Positions 8,849 through 16,591 of a stretch of 36,084 nt of DNA are shown piece by piece (positions within the stretch are counted from its first letter, which is position 1; each line of letters begins with the position of its first letter). The position numbers were made by a program, and so were the translations under genes. This stretch comes from Bacteroides sp. (GTDB lineage Bacteria > Bacteroidota > Bacteroidia > Bacteroidales > Muribaculaceae): NCBI GenBank assembly GCA_014801525.1, contig JAAVEB010000009.1, positions 226,712 to 262,795 of the forward strand, read 5' to 3'. The notes under the pieces were generated by a model. That model searched no databases, was not told the origin of the DNA, and saw only the letters and a list, made by a program, of their open reading frames with translations.

Positions 8849-10024
8849 TTATCTTTTCTTGTTTCTGCCCGGGGGTTGCGGCGCAAACGGACTCTGTTCC
8901 GCTTTTTCTTCCGACTTCCGGCTACCTGCATTTATTTCATAATCCACGGCAACCTCGGCATTTTCAGCGATTCCTGAAAGAATCTGAGTGCGGCTTCCAT
9001 CAGTCACGCCCACCTTCACCAGCGTCGGCACGAGCTTGTCGCCTTCCACTACCCACACGTTACGCTCGTCATCATTGTCGGATGTCAACGCTTTAGCATC
9101 GGGAGACGCCTGAGGAAGTCCCTTGGCTTCGCCATAGTCATGGGGTGTGAAGCGGAACGCAGCACTTGGCAACAGGCTTATTCCATCTTCACGCAAAGTG
9201 TAGATGGTGAGATTGGCAGTAAGCCCCGGAATCAGTTTATGGTCAGGATTGGGAGCGTTGACAACAACCTCATAGGTAACCACATTGCTCTCAACCGTGG
9301 GATTAAGGCGCACCTGGGTGACTGTTCCTTTAAACTTGTCGTCAGGATAGGCATCGACTGTAAACTCCACTTCCTGTCCCACTTTTACCTGACCTATATC
9401 AGCCTCGTCTACATCGCCGATGACCTGCATGTTATCGAGGTCGGCGATAACATAGAGGTTTGCCACGTTCATGTTTGATACCACAGTTTGTCCCACTTCG
9501 ACCTCACGGGAGATTACCACTCCGTCTATGGGCGAATAGATTTCGGCGTAGTTAAGATTTTTAGCGGCGCGCACGCGATCCGCGCGAGCCTTGTCATAGG
9601 ACTGCTTCGACACCTCATATTCTTTTCTTGAGGTCTGAAACTCATAGTCGCTTATAAGCTGTTTGTCATGAAGCGCCTTGTCTCTTTCGTAATTAGTTTT
9701 GTTATACTCGTAGTTAAGCCTTGCCGACTCCATATTGGCGTCAGCGCTCTTGAGATCGCTCTCAAGAAGCGTTTTCTCAATCTCGGCAATAAGCTGACCC
9801 TTGGTGACAACCGAATTGTAGTCAGCATACAGCTTATCGATTATACCAGTCACCTGAGTACCAACATCCACCTGCGTCACCGACTCCACCGTTCCGGTAG
9901 CTGTCACCGAGCGGCTGATGTCGCCACGCTCCATTCGAGCAGTCTCAAGCGTGATTTTACTCTCCTTGGCGCATCCCGTCGCCAAAAGCGCGAGTAGCAG
10001 AAATCCTAAATTTTTCACACTCAT
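8849..10024 (-). CDS. Periplasmic adaptor of tripartite efflux pump (MacA/HlyD family), lipoprotein
   Basis: 391 residues. Signal sequence with a lipobox (LLATGC, C18), so it is probably lipid-anchored. The order is membrane-fusion-protein like: a beta-barrel/lipoyl half (SRSVTATGTVESVTQVDVGTQ), a long alpha-helical hairpin (about residues 80-150, rich in K/E/R/Y), the second lipoyl half (NLNYAEIYSPIDGVVISREVEVGQTV) and the beta-barrel and membrane-proximal domains. It would link the inner-membrane MacB-like transporter to the outer-membrane channel. The C terminus is a short basic, proline-rich tail. Starts 5 bases after the TolC-like gene. Confidence 0.94.
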   Translation of the reverse strand: MSVKNLGFLLLALLATGCAKESKITLETARMERGDISRSVTATGTVESVTQVDVGTQVTGIIDKLYADYNSVVTKGQLIAEIEKTLLESDLKSADANMESARLNYEYNKTNYERDKALHDKQLISDYEFQTSRKEYEVSKQSYDKARADRVRAAKNLNYAEIYSPIDGVVISREVEVGQTVVSNMNVANLYVIADLDNMQVIGDVDEADIGQVKVGQEVEFTVDAYPDDKFKGTVTQVRLNPTVESNVVTYEVVVNAPNPDHKLIPGLTANLTIYTLREDGISLLPSAAFRFTPHDYGEAKGLPQASPDAKALTSDNDDERNVWVVEGDKLVPTLVKVGVTDGSRTQILSGIAENAEVAVDYEINAGSRKSEEKAEQSPFAPQPPGRNKKR

Positions 10025-10029
10025 AATTA

Positions 10030-11325
10030 TTATGGCATATTTATATTTGACGTACGATAATATTCAATCATTTTATGTCCCAGCATCGCCATGTACTTTG
10101 CCTGCAAAAGGGAATGGCGCGCCTCGAGCATATTATTGTGAGCAGTCATCAGCTCAACGGTGTTCACAAGTCCGAGATTGAACTGCTCATTCACCAATTC
10201 ATTGCTAAGCTCGGTCGAGCTCACCTGCTGTTCGCCGGCGATGTAGCGCGATTGAGCCGACTGAAGGTCGATGTACCACGACTCCACTTGCTGAGCGAGT
10301 TCAGTTTCCCTCGCCTCGCGTTCAAGTTGCGCGTTAAGTCTCTGTATATTCGCCTTAGCCACCGCCGATTTAGTTTTCTTATTATCAAGAATAGGAATTG
10401 AGAATGTCAATCCCACCGATTCGTTTACACCGCGTTTCATCTGAGTGCCAAAAGACTCGCCGGGAGCATAGTATCCTGTGCCGACCCCTGCCGTAAGAGA
10501 GATGTCGGGCATACGTCCCGCCTTAGCTACCTTCACATCGACATCAGCGTCTTCTATTTCCAAATCATTAATCTGAAGAGGAAGATCAACGGCTGTAGCC
10601 ATGCGATAACTCTCTTCCATCGATGGGAGAAGGGCAAGCACCTCATCACGAGTCCACTCGATGTTCTTTACCGAGATCGAATCGTTGATTCCAAGTTCGA
10701 GAAGTTTTTTAAGCTCCATGCGTCGTGTGTCATATGTAGCCACTGCGTTAACGAGCGCATATCGGTCCTGCTCATATTGTGATTCAAGTTGCGAATAGTC
10801 CACTCTCGACAAGCGTCCCGCTTCCATCAACTGGCGGGCACGGTCGGCTTGGGCTTTACTGAGCGCAACCGCTTCCTCATAGATTGAAATAGCCTCCTTG
10901 GCATAAAGCAAGTTTATATAAACGCCCAACATATCCACTTCAATGGAACGAAGCTGATTTGCCGTATTCAACTTGTTTATTGCCAACTGCAATTCCGATT
11001 TTTTGATATTATTTTCACGAACGCCGCCATTCCACACAGTCCAACGTGCATTAAGCCCGTAATTGCTGGTATAGCTGTTCTTGTTTCCCTCACCCCAGGG
11101 CGCATTTGAATACCCGTGGGTAGTGGCAAAATCAAGCGAGGGCTGCCACGCAGCTTTCGCTTCTTCTTCAGCAACCATTGCCGTCTGCTCATTGAGCATA
11201 GTCTGTCTCAAAGAAATATTGTGCTCCTTCGCCCACTCGACACAATCATTATAAGACCATTCCCGAGCCTGCGCCATAAGAGAGCAAGCAATAATCGCCG
11301 ACGATATAAATACTGTCTTATTCAT
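10030..11325 (-). CDS. TolC-family outer-membrane efflux protein
   Basis: 431 residues with an N-terminal signal peptide (cleavage expected near AQA-R, residue 20) and two repeats of the outer-membrane efflux fold: long helices with heptad patterns (about residues 60-210 and 270-420), e.g. AVALSKAQADRARQLMEAGR and its counterpart STELSNELVNEQFNLGLVNT. The sequence WNGGVRENNIKKSELQLAINK is the family-typical strand-helix junction. It forms the trimeric channel of the tripartite pump and is the first gene of the operon, which is the usual order in Bacteroidetes. A full promoter lies just upstream. Confidence 0.93.
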   Translation of the reverse strand: MNKTVFISSAIIACSLMAQAREWSYNDCVEWAKEHNISLRQTMLNEQTAMVAEEEAKAAWQPSLDFATTHGYSNAPWGEGNKNSYTSNYGLNARWTVWNGGVRENNIKKSELQLAINKLNTANQLRSIEVDMLGVYINLLYAKEAISIYEEAVALSKAQADRARQLMEAGRLSRVDYSQLESQYEQDRYALVNAVATYDTRRMELKKLLELGINDSISVKNIEWTRDEVLALLPSMEESYRMATAVDLPLQINDLEIEDADVDVKVAKAGRMPDISLTAGVGTGYYAPGESFGTQMKRGVNESVGLTFSIPILDNKKTKSAVAKANIQRLNAQLEREARETELAQQVESWYIDLQSAQSRYIAGEQQVSSTELSNELVNEQFNLGLVNTVELMTAHNNMLEARHSLLQAKYMAMLGHKMIEYYRTSNINMP

Positions 11326-11346
11326 TAAATATATAATTTTACTTTA

Positions 11347-11377
11347 CAAAGTTAATCGGATACCGCTTTAATCCAAA
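11347..11377 (-). promoter_or_regulatory. Promoter of the efflux operon
   Basis: On the minus strand TTTG (11377-11374), 19 bases, then TAACTTTG (11354-11347). This is a full match to the Bacteroidetes -33/-7 consensus with ideal spacing, 22 bases before the first gene of the six-gene efflux operon. Confidence 0.8.
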
Positions 11378-11520
11378 ATATTATAGATAACATGACACTA
11401 ACAGCGATGATTAAAGCCCGAATATAAGGATAATCGCTATATATCCACGCCTAAATGTTAAAAAGTCTTACCAATTCAATAGGCAATATATTCTTTAATG
11501 GATATCCAACGGAATTATCT

Positions 11521-11528
11521 TATCTTTG
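11521..11528 (+). promoter_or_regulatory. -7 element for the symporter gene
   Basis: TATCTTTG matches TAnnTTTG. It lies inside the longest possible reading frame of the symporter (which could start at 11498), and so argues for the internal start at 11585. The -33 box is poor (TTTA at 11494-11497, spacing 23). Confidence 0.55.
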
Positions 11529-11584
11529 CCACGCAAATTTCAAAAGCCACCACACCGAAATCGCCTTTTGACCACCGGATTATT

Positions 11585-12787
11585 ATGAAAAGATTCAAAA
11601 TAGGGCTTCTTGCTCAAATATTAATCGCTATCGCGCTCGGCATCGTTTCAGGTCAGTTCATGCCTTCTTGGATTGCCGGCATCTTCATGACATTCAACGC
11701 GCTTTTCAGTCAGCTTCTGGGATTTCTTGTACCACTTATAATCGTTGGATTCGTCACGCCGGCAATAGCCGAAATAGGGAACCGAGCCGGCAAGGTGCTT
11801 CTACTGACAGCCGCAATAGCTTATGTGGCAACCGTTGGCTCAGGACTTTTAGCCTATTTTACGGCCGAAACAACGTTTCCCTGTCTTATCACGCCCCATT
11901 CCATGGATGCCGCCCTTGAAAGCGGAAATGAAATAGCTCCTTATTTCACGGTCACCATCCCGCCAATGTTTGGTGTTATGACAGCCCTTGTTTTCGCATT
12001 TATGGCAGGAATCGGTATAGCTTACAACCAAGGAACGGTGCTTAAACAAGGCGCCGAGGAATTCCGTGACATTGTTGCCGGAACAATAAGAACGGTCATT
12101 ATACCGCTGCTGCCCATCTATATCTTCGGCATATTCATGAACATGACCATGTCAGGACAGGTGGCGAGCGTCTTAACAGCTTTCCTAAAAATAATAGGCA
12201 TCATATTCCTGATGGCGGCGGTAATCCTCATTCTCCAATATTGCATCGCCGCCTTATTTGTAAAAAAGAATCCGTTTAAACTGCTGTATACCATGCTACC
12301 CGCCTACTTCACCGCCCTTGGCACCCAGTCGTCGGCGGCAACGATTCCGGTTACATTGCGGCAGGCTATCAAAATGGGAGTTAGCGAAGAAATCGCAGGA
12401 TTTGTTATTCCCCTATGCGCCACTATCCACATGTCGGGAAGCACGCTGAAAATAGTGATGTGCGCGCTTGCGCTGATGATCATGCAAGGCATCCCCTACG
12501 ATTTTTCCATGTTTGCAGGATTCATCGCGATGCTTGCCATAACCATAATCGCAGCGCCGGGAATCCCCGGAGGAGCAATCATGGCGTCGCTCGGGTTGCT
12601 TGGCTCAATGCTCGGATTCAATGAGCAGGACCAGGCTTTAATGATCGCGCTCTACATAGCGATGGACAGTTTCGGCACGGCGTGCAATGTCACCGGCGAC
12701 GGCTTTATCGCCCTCATCGTCGACAAATTTTTCGGAAAGAAAGCGCCTAATGAAGCAGAACTTGAAGAGGCTATCCTCGGAAAGTGA
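11585..12787 (+). CDS. Dicarboxylate/amino acid:cation symporter (DAACS family)
   Basis: 400-residue inner-membrane transporter that would import dicarboxylates or acidic amino acids with sodium or protons. Multiple hydrophobic segments start at LLAQILIAIALGIVSGQ. Family hallmarks are present: a serine-rich hairpin-1 region (ALGTQSSAATIPVTLRQAIKMGV), the central helix (VIPLCATIHMSGSTLKIV) and hairpin 2/TM8 with IALYIAMDSFGTACNVTGDGF, carrying substrate- and sodium-coordinating residues. I use ATG 11585 rather than 11498 because a -7 promoter element falls between the two and the 29 extra residues are not membrane-like. Stands alone; its 3' end overlaps the convergent GtrA gene by 17 bases. 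The substrate is not determined by the sequence. Confidence 0.9.
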   Translation: MKRFKIGLLAQILIAIALGIVSGQFMPSWIAGIFMTFNALFSQLLGFLVPLIIVGFVTPAIAEIGNRAGKVLLLTAAIAYVATVGSGLLAYFTAETTFPCLITPHSMDAALESGNEIAPYFTVTIPPMFGVMTALVFAFMAGIGIAYNQGTVLKQGAEEFRDIVAGTIRTVIIPLLPIYIFGIFMNMTMSGQVASVLTAFLKIIGIIFLMAAVILILQYCIAALFVKKNPFKLLYTMLPAYFTALGTQSSAATIPVTLRQAIKMGVSEEIAGFVIPLCATIHMSGSTLKIVMCALALMIMQGIPYDFSMFAGFIAMLAITIIAAPGIPGGAIMASLGLLGSMLGFNEQDQALMIALYIAMDSFGTACNVTGDGFIALIVDKFFGKKAPNEAELEEAILGK

Positions 12788-13217
12788 CAATCTTGTTGTA
12801 AACATAATTGGTCAGCGTATAGACAACATTGCCTATTAGCGTAGCGACACCGTAGCCCGACAAAGTGAACACGAGAATATCTATCTCAAAATATTTCAAG
12901 TCGGTCTTATAGCTCAACAACCAAACTGTGAGCAACTGTATTCCATAGCAAACAAAAAATCCAACAAGGAATTTCACCGCTTCAGCCGCATAATTGCCCG
13001 ACGACTTAAATACCCAGTTCTTATTCCATAAAAACGAGTTAATAACCCCGCACACATATCCGATGGCATTTGACACCAGCGGATTAATGCCAATCAGCGA
13101 CTTGCATATGTAAATCACACAAAGGGTGACCACGGTATTCATCACACCGACACATGCATACTTTACAAACTGCAACAGCGATTGGCGCGATTTAAGGTTA
13201 TCGATTATCTTAATCAT
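12771..13217 (-). CDS. GtrA-family membrane protein
   Basis: 148 residues with four hydrophobic helices (about residues 17-36, 42-62, 79-100, 112-137). The N-terminal FVKYACVGVMNTVVTLCVIY segment and the N-x-F-x-W-x-K-x-W-V-F motif (SFLWNKNWVFKS) are the GtrA signature. GtrA proteins are thought to help flip or handle polyprenyl-linked sugars in envelope glycosylation. No glycosyltransferase partner is adjacent here. Its start overlaps the upstream TRIC-type gene by 8 bases and its end overlaps the symporter gene by 17 bases on the opposite strand. Confidence 0.88.
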   Translation of the reverse strand: MIKIIDNLKSRQSLLQFVKYACVGVMNTVVTLCVIYICKSLIGINPLVSNAIGYVCGVINSFLWNKNWVFKSSGNYAAEAVKFLVGFFVCYGIQLLTVWLLSYKTDLKYFEIDILVFTLSGYGVATLIGNVVYTLTNYVYNKIVTFRG

Positions 13218-13845
13218 CTTCTTCCGCTTTTATATCATTAACAAGAACCGGCAAAGACCAGCCATATTTAACCGCAAGAATGCGAATTATTATTACCGTA
13301 GCCGCGCATGCGAGACCTTGAGCCATCGGCGAAGCTCCCAGAGCATATAGAAGCCAGTAAACAAGCCCTCCCGCAAGACAGGCTGTGGCATAAATATCTT
13401 TCTGAAACAACAGCGGCTCGTTATTGAGCAAAATGTCTCGAATCACACCTCCGATTGCGCCGGTAGTAATACCCATCACGATAGCCACCCAAAAAGGATA
13501 ATCAATCGCAATAGTTTTCTGAATACCGATCACCACAAAGAGAGCCAGTCCTATCGAGTCGAAAATAAACAGTATCCTTGTCTTTACAAGAACATTCCTG
13601 AACAGAATCACCACAATCAGCGCCAGCCCCGTCACAGCAAGATACCACCACGTCTGCATCCAGAACACCGGAATATCGAGCAGAACATCCCTGACCGTGC
13701 CGCCCCCGATAGCCGTCATGAGACCCACCGTATAGGCGCCAAACCAGTCAAAGTGTTTCGCCGCAGCCATGCGTATTCCGCTTATCGCCGCAGCAATCGT
13801 TCCAATAACTTCGGTTATAAATAAAAATGTAGCTTCAGCATCCAT
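13210..13845 (-). CDS. TRIC-type cation channel / UPF0126 membrane protein
   Basis: 211 residues, seven hydrophobic helices organised as two copies of a three-helix repeat plus one, as in prokaryotic TRIC (trimeric intracellular cation) channels, formerly UPF0126/YicG. Each repeat carries the glycine-rich GGGTVRDVLL (first copy, about residues 47-56) or GGVIRDILLN (second copy, about 135-144) motif that bends the pore helix. Purified bacterial homologues conduct potassium and sodium; the physiological role is unsettled. Third gene of the pheS-nth-TRIC-gtrA run, 9 bases after nth. Confidence 0.9.
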   Translation of the reverse strand: MDAEATFLFITEVIGTIAAAISGIRMAAAKHFDWFGAYTVGLMTAIGGGTVRDVLLDIPVFWMQTWWYLAVTGLALIVVILFRNVLVKTRILFIFDSIGLALFVVIGIQKTIAIDYPFWVAIVMGITTGAIGGVIRDILLNNEPLLFQKDIYATACLAGGLVYWLLYALGASPMAQGLACAATVIIIRILAVKYGWSLPVLVNDIKAEEDD

Positions 13846-13854
13846 CTGTAATAT

Positions 13855-14496
13855 CTACTTATTTTCCCGCTGAAAATAACGGCAGACACTCGTCAACCCG
13901 CAATTCAGACAGTCGGGACGACGCGCTTTACACACATATCGCCCGTGAAGTATAAGCCAATGGTGAGCCACCGGGATAAGCTCCTCCGGGATGTTTGCGC
14001 ACAACGCCTTCTCCGTTTGCAACGGATTTTTGCTGTTAGTAGTGAGTCCTATGCGTTCACTCACCCTGAACACATGTGTGTCAACCGCCATGGCGGCTTT
14101 GTTCCACACCACCGACAGCATCACATTAGCAGTTTTGCGTCCCACCCCGGGAAGTTTCATCAGATTGTCTATATCTGATGGCATCTCTCCGCCGAATTCT
14201 TCGACAAGAGTCTTTGCCGCGCCTATCAACGACCGGGTCTTATTATTGGGATAACTCACCGATTTGATATACTGATACACCTCGTCGGGCGTTGCCGCCG
14301 CAAGTGACTCAGGGGTTGGATAGGCTTCAAACAAAGCCGGAGTAACCATATTTATCCTCTTGTCGGTACACTGCGCCGACAGGATGACGGCAAGGAGCAA
14401 GTGAAACGGAGAGTCATAATGCAACTCGGTTTCAGCAACAGGCATCGCAGCCTGAAACCATTCAATCACTTTGGCATAGCGCTCCTTAACGGTCAT
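13855..14496 (-). CDS. nth: Endonuclease III (DNA glycosylase/AP lyase)
   Basis: 213 residues, normal for the family. Base-excision repair enzyme removing oxidised pyrimidines and cutting the abasic site. The helix-hairpin-helix LPGVGRKTANVML carries the catalytic lysine (K121), the VDTHVFR segment carries the catalytic aspartate (D139), and the C terminus holds the four-cysteine [4Fe-4S] loop with the exact C-x6-C-x2-C-x5-C spacing (C189, C196, C199, C205). All key residues are present. It lies 18 bases behind pheS and 9 bases before the TRIC-type gene. Confidence 0.97.
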   Translation of the reverse strand: MTVKERYAKVIEWFQAAMPVAETELHYDSPFHLLLAVILSAQCTDKRINMVTPALFEAYPTPESLAAATPDEVYQYIKSVSYPNNKTRSLIGAAKTLVEEFGGEMPSDIDNLMKLPGVGRKTANVMLSVVWNKAAMAVDTHVFRVSERIGLTTNSKNPLQTEKALCANIPEELIPVAHHWLILHGRYVCKARRPDCLNCGLTSVCRYFQRENK

Positions 14497-14514
14497 CGTA
14501 CAAAACTGTTTTTA

Positions 14515-15534
14515 TCAATGCGCGGCAGTAAATTCACGGAGGAAGCGAGTGTCATTCTCCGAGAACATTCTCAAGTCCTTTACCTGATATTTAAGATTGG
14601 TGATGCGCTCAACACCCATACCCAATGCGAATCCCGAATATTTCTTGGAGTCTATGCCGCAAGCATCGAGCACATTAGGATCGACCATGCCGCATCCGAG
14701 AATCTCAACCCAACCGGTGTGCTTGCAGAACGAGCAGCCTTTGCCGCCGCAGAGGTTACAGGATATATCCATTTCGGCTGACGGTTCAGTGAACGGGAAA
14801 TAACTCGGGCGCAGACGTATCTTGGTGTCGGGACCAAACATTTCACGGGCGAAGTAGAGCAATGTCTGCTTAAGATCGGCAAATGAAACGTGCTCGTCGA
14901 CATAAAGCGCCTCAACCTGATGGAAGAAGCAATGAGCGCGAGCTGAGATAGCCTCGTTACGATACACTCTACCCGGGCAAATAATGCGGATAGGCGGCTG
15001 AGTTTTTTCCATCACTCGCGACTGCACGCTTGAAGTGTGAGTGCGGAGCAGAACGTCGGGATTACGCTGAATGAAGAAAGTGTCCTGCATATCGCGCGCA
15101 GGATGGTCAGCGGCAAAGTTCAACGAAGAGAACACATGCCAGTCATCTTCAATCTCAGGACCTTCTGCAATCGAAAAACCAAGACGAGAGAAAATCGACA
15201 CGATTTCATTTCTCACCACCGAAAGCGGATGGCGGGTTCCAAGACGCATAGGAGCCGCTGAACGGGTCATGTCGAATGCCGCCGCGTCAACTTCCTTATT
15301 TTCAAGCGACTCGCGCAAGGATGCTATTTTTTCCGTAGCAAAATCCTTCAATTGATTCAGCGGGGCGCCGAGAGTTCTCTTTTCCTCTCCCGAAAGCGCG
15401 CGGAAGTCATTCATTAATGCAGAAATCTCACCTTTTTTGCTGAGATATTTTATGCGAAGAGCCTCAACCTCCTCAGGAGATGACGCTGTCAAATTCTCTA
15501 TTTCCACCTTCAGGTGTTCTATCTTTTCAAGCAT
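14515..15534 (-). CDS. pheS: Phenylalanyl-tRNA synthetase alpha subunit
   Basis: 339-residue class II catalytic subunit that works with PheT (not in the window) as an alpha2-beta2 enzyme. An N-terminal coiled coil (about residues 1-85) that contacts tRNA is followed by the catalytic core: HPLSVVRNEIVSIFSRLGFS, motif 2 (RIICPGRVYRNEAISARAHCFFHQVEAL), a cysteine-rich loop (CNLCGGKGCSFCKHTGW) and motif 3 (FALGMGVERITNL). The C-x2-C...C-x2-C loop is frequent in Bacteroidetes PheS. First gene of the minus-strand run to gtrA; pheT is not adjacent, as is common in this phylum. Confidence 0.97.
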   Translation of the reverse strand: MLEKIEHLKVEIENLTASSPEEVEALRIKYLSKKGEISALMNDFRALSGEEKRTLGAPLNQLKDFATEKIASLRESLENKEVDAAAFDMTRSAAPMRLGTRHPLSVVRNEIVSIFSRLGFSIAEGPEIEDDWHVFSSLNFAADHPARDMQDTFFIQRNPDVLLRTHTSSVQSRVMEKTQPPIRIICPGRVYRNEAISARAHCFFHQVEALYVDEHVSFADLKQTLLYFAREMFGPDTKIRLRPSYFPFTEPSAEMDISCNLCGGKGCSFCKHTGWVEILGCGMVDPNVLDACGIDSKKYSGFALGMGVERITNLKYQVKDLRMFSENDTRFLREFTAAH

Positions 15535-15559
15535 AGCCGTCTTAATTACTTTATTGGTG

Positions 15560-15567
15560 CAAATTTA
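15560..15567 (-). promoter_or_regulatory. -7 element upstream of pheS
   Basis: CAAATTTA on the plus strand is TAAATTTG on the minus strand, matching TAnnTTTG, 25 bases before the pheS start. No clear TTTG -33 box at the expected distance. Confidence 0.5.
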
Positions 15568-15756
15568 CAAAATATTTCCGTGATATAAGAACCTGTTTTG
15601 AAATTCTTACAAAAATGACGCACTTATCGCAATTCTTCAATTGCAAATTCAGGCATTTCTATCGAATTCGTGCTTTTTCCTGCGAAAATCAATCCATTTT
15701 GCCAATAAACAGCTATCTTGACTTTCTTTTCTATTCTTATTCCAAATTATTTTGTT

Positions 15757-15764
15757 TAACTTTG
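15757..15764 (+). promoter_or_regulatory. -7 element upstream of the NfnAB-type pair
   Basis: TAACTTTG matches TAnnTTTG, 37 bases before the first gene. The -33 region is T-rich without a clear TTTG at the right distance. The 267-base divergent gap with pheS otherwise shows only A/T-rich sequence. Confidence 0.55.
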
Positions 15765-15801
15765 CTAAAGAATAAACCAACATTAATATAATTTCTGCTT
15801 A

Positions 15802-16584
15802 ATGAACAAGATTCTTGAGAAGGAACATTTTTCAGAAAAAGTGGTGAAGCTTGTTGTTGAAGCTCCATCTATAGCCATGTCGCGCAAACCGGGGCACTTT
15901 GTCATTGTCCGCGCTTGTGAACATGGAGAAAGAATTCCGCTGACAATCGCCGACGCCGATACCGATCGCGGCACAATCACTCTCGTAGTCCAGAACGTGG
16001 GTGAATCATCGGCAAAAATATGCGCTTTGAATGAAGGTGAATATCTGACTGACGTGGTCGGACCTCTTGGAAAAGCCACCCACATTGAAAAAGTAGGAAC
16101 AGTCGTTTGTTGCGGCGGTGGTGTGGGAGTAGCACCGCTGCTTCCCATCATCAAGGCTCTCAAGCAAGCCGGCAACAAAGTCATCTCAGTGCTTGCGGCT
16201 CGCACAAAGGACCTCATCATATTAGAGCCTCAGGTAGCCGAATACTCCGACGAAGTGATAATCATGACCGACGACGGCTCTTATGGCAATAAAGGACTCG
16301 TGACCGACGGCGTCGAGTCAGTAATCAAGCGAGAGAAGGTGGATATGGTGGTCACCATCGGACCTGCTATCATGATGAAATTCGTGTCGCTGCTGACAAA
16401 AAAATACGACATCCCGACGATGTGCTCGCTCAACACCATAATGGTTGACGGAACCGGAATGTGCGGAGCATGCCGCGTGACAGTCGACGGCAAGACTAAA
16501 TTCGTATGCATCGACGGTCCCGAGTTTGACGCCCATAAAGTTGATTTTGATGAAATGATGATGCGCCTGCGCTCTTATAACTAA
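15802..16584 (+). CDS. FAD/NAD-binding [2Fe-2S] subunit, NfnA / sulfide-dehydrogenase beta type
   Basis: 260 residues in the ferredoxin-NADP reductase fold, similar to PyrK and to the small subunit of NADH-dependent ferredoxin:NADP oxidoreductase. The N-terminal FAD domain has HFVIVRACEHGERIPLTIAD; the nucleotide-binding domain starts with CCGGGVGVAPLLPIIKAL; the C-terminal part has the cysteines for a [2Fe-2S] cluster (C in MCSLN, then CGAC, then VCIDGP). The gene ends 7 bases before the flavoprotein partner, an arrangement typical of NfnAB. In characterised pairs the complex bifurcates or confurcates electrons between NAD(H), NADP(H) and ferredoxin. A role in sulfide or dihydroorotate metabolism is the alternative annotation. 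Confidence 0.88.
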   Translation: MNKILEKEHFSEKVVKLVVEAPSIAMSRKPGHFVIVRACEHGERIPLTIADADTDRGTITLVVQNVGESSAKICALNEGEYLTDVVGPLGKATHIEKVGTVVCCGGGVGVAPLLPIIKALKQAGNKVISVLAARTKDLIILEPQVAEYSDEVIIMTDDGSYGNKGLVTDGVESVIKREKVDMVVTIGPAIMMKFVSLLTKKYDIPTMCSLNTIMVDGTGMCGACRVTVDGKTKFVCIDGPEFDAHKVDFDEMMMRLRSYN

Positions 16585-16591
16585 AAAACAT

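Noticed and set aside
12771..12787. Bidirectional terminator between the symporter and gtrA
   Set aside because: The genes overlap by 17 bases and there is no inverted repeat with a T-run in the overlap.
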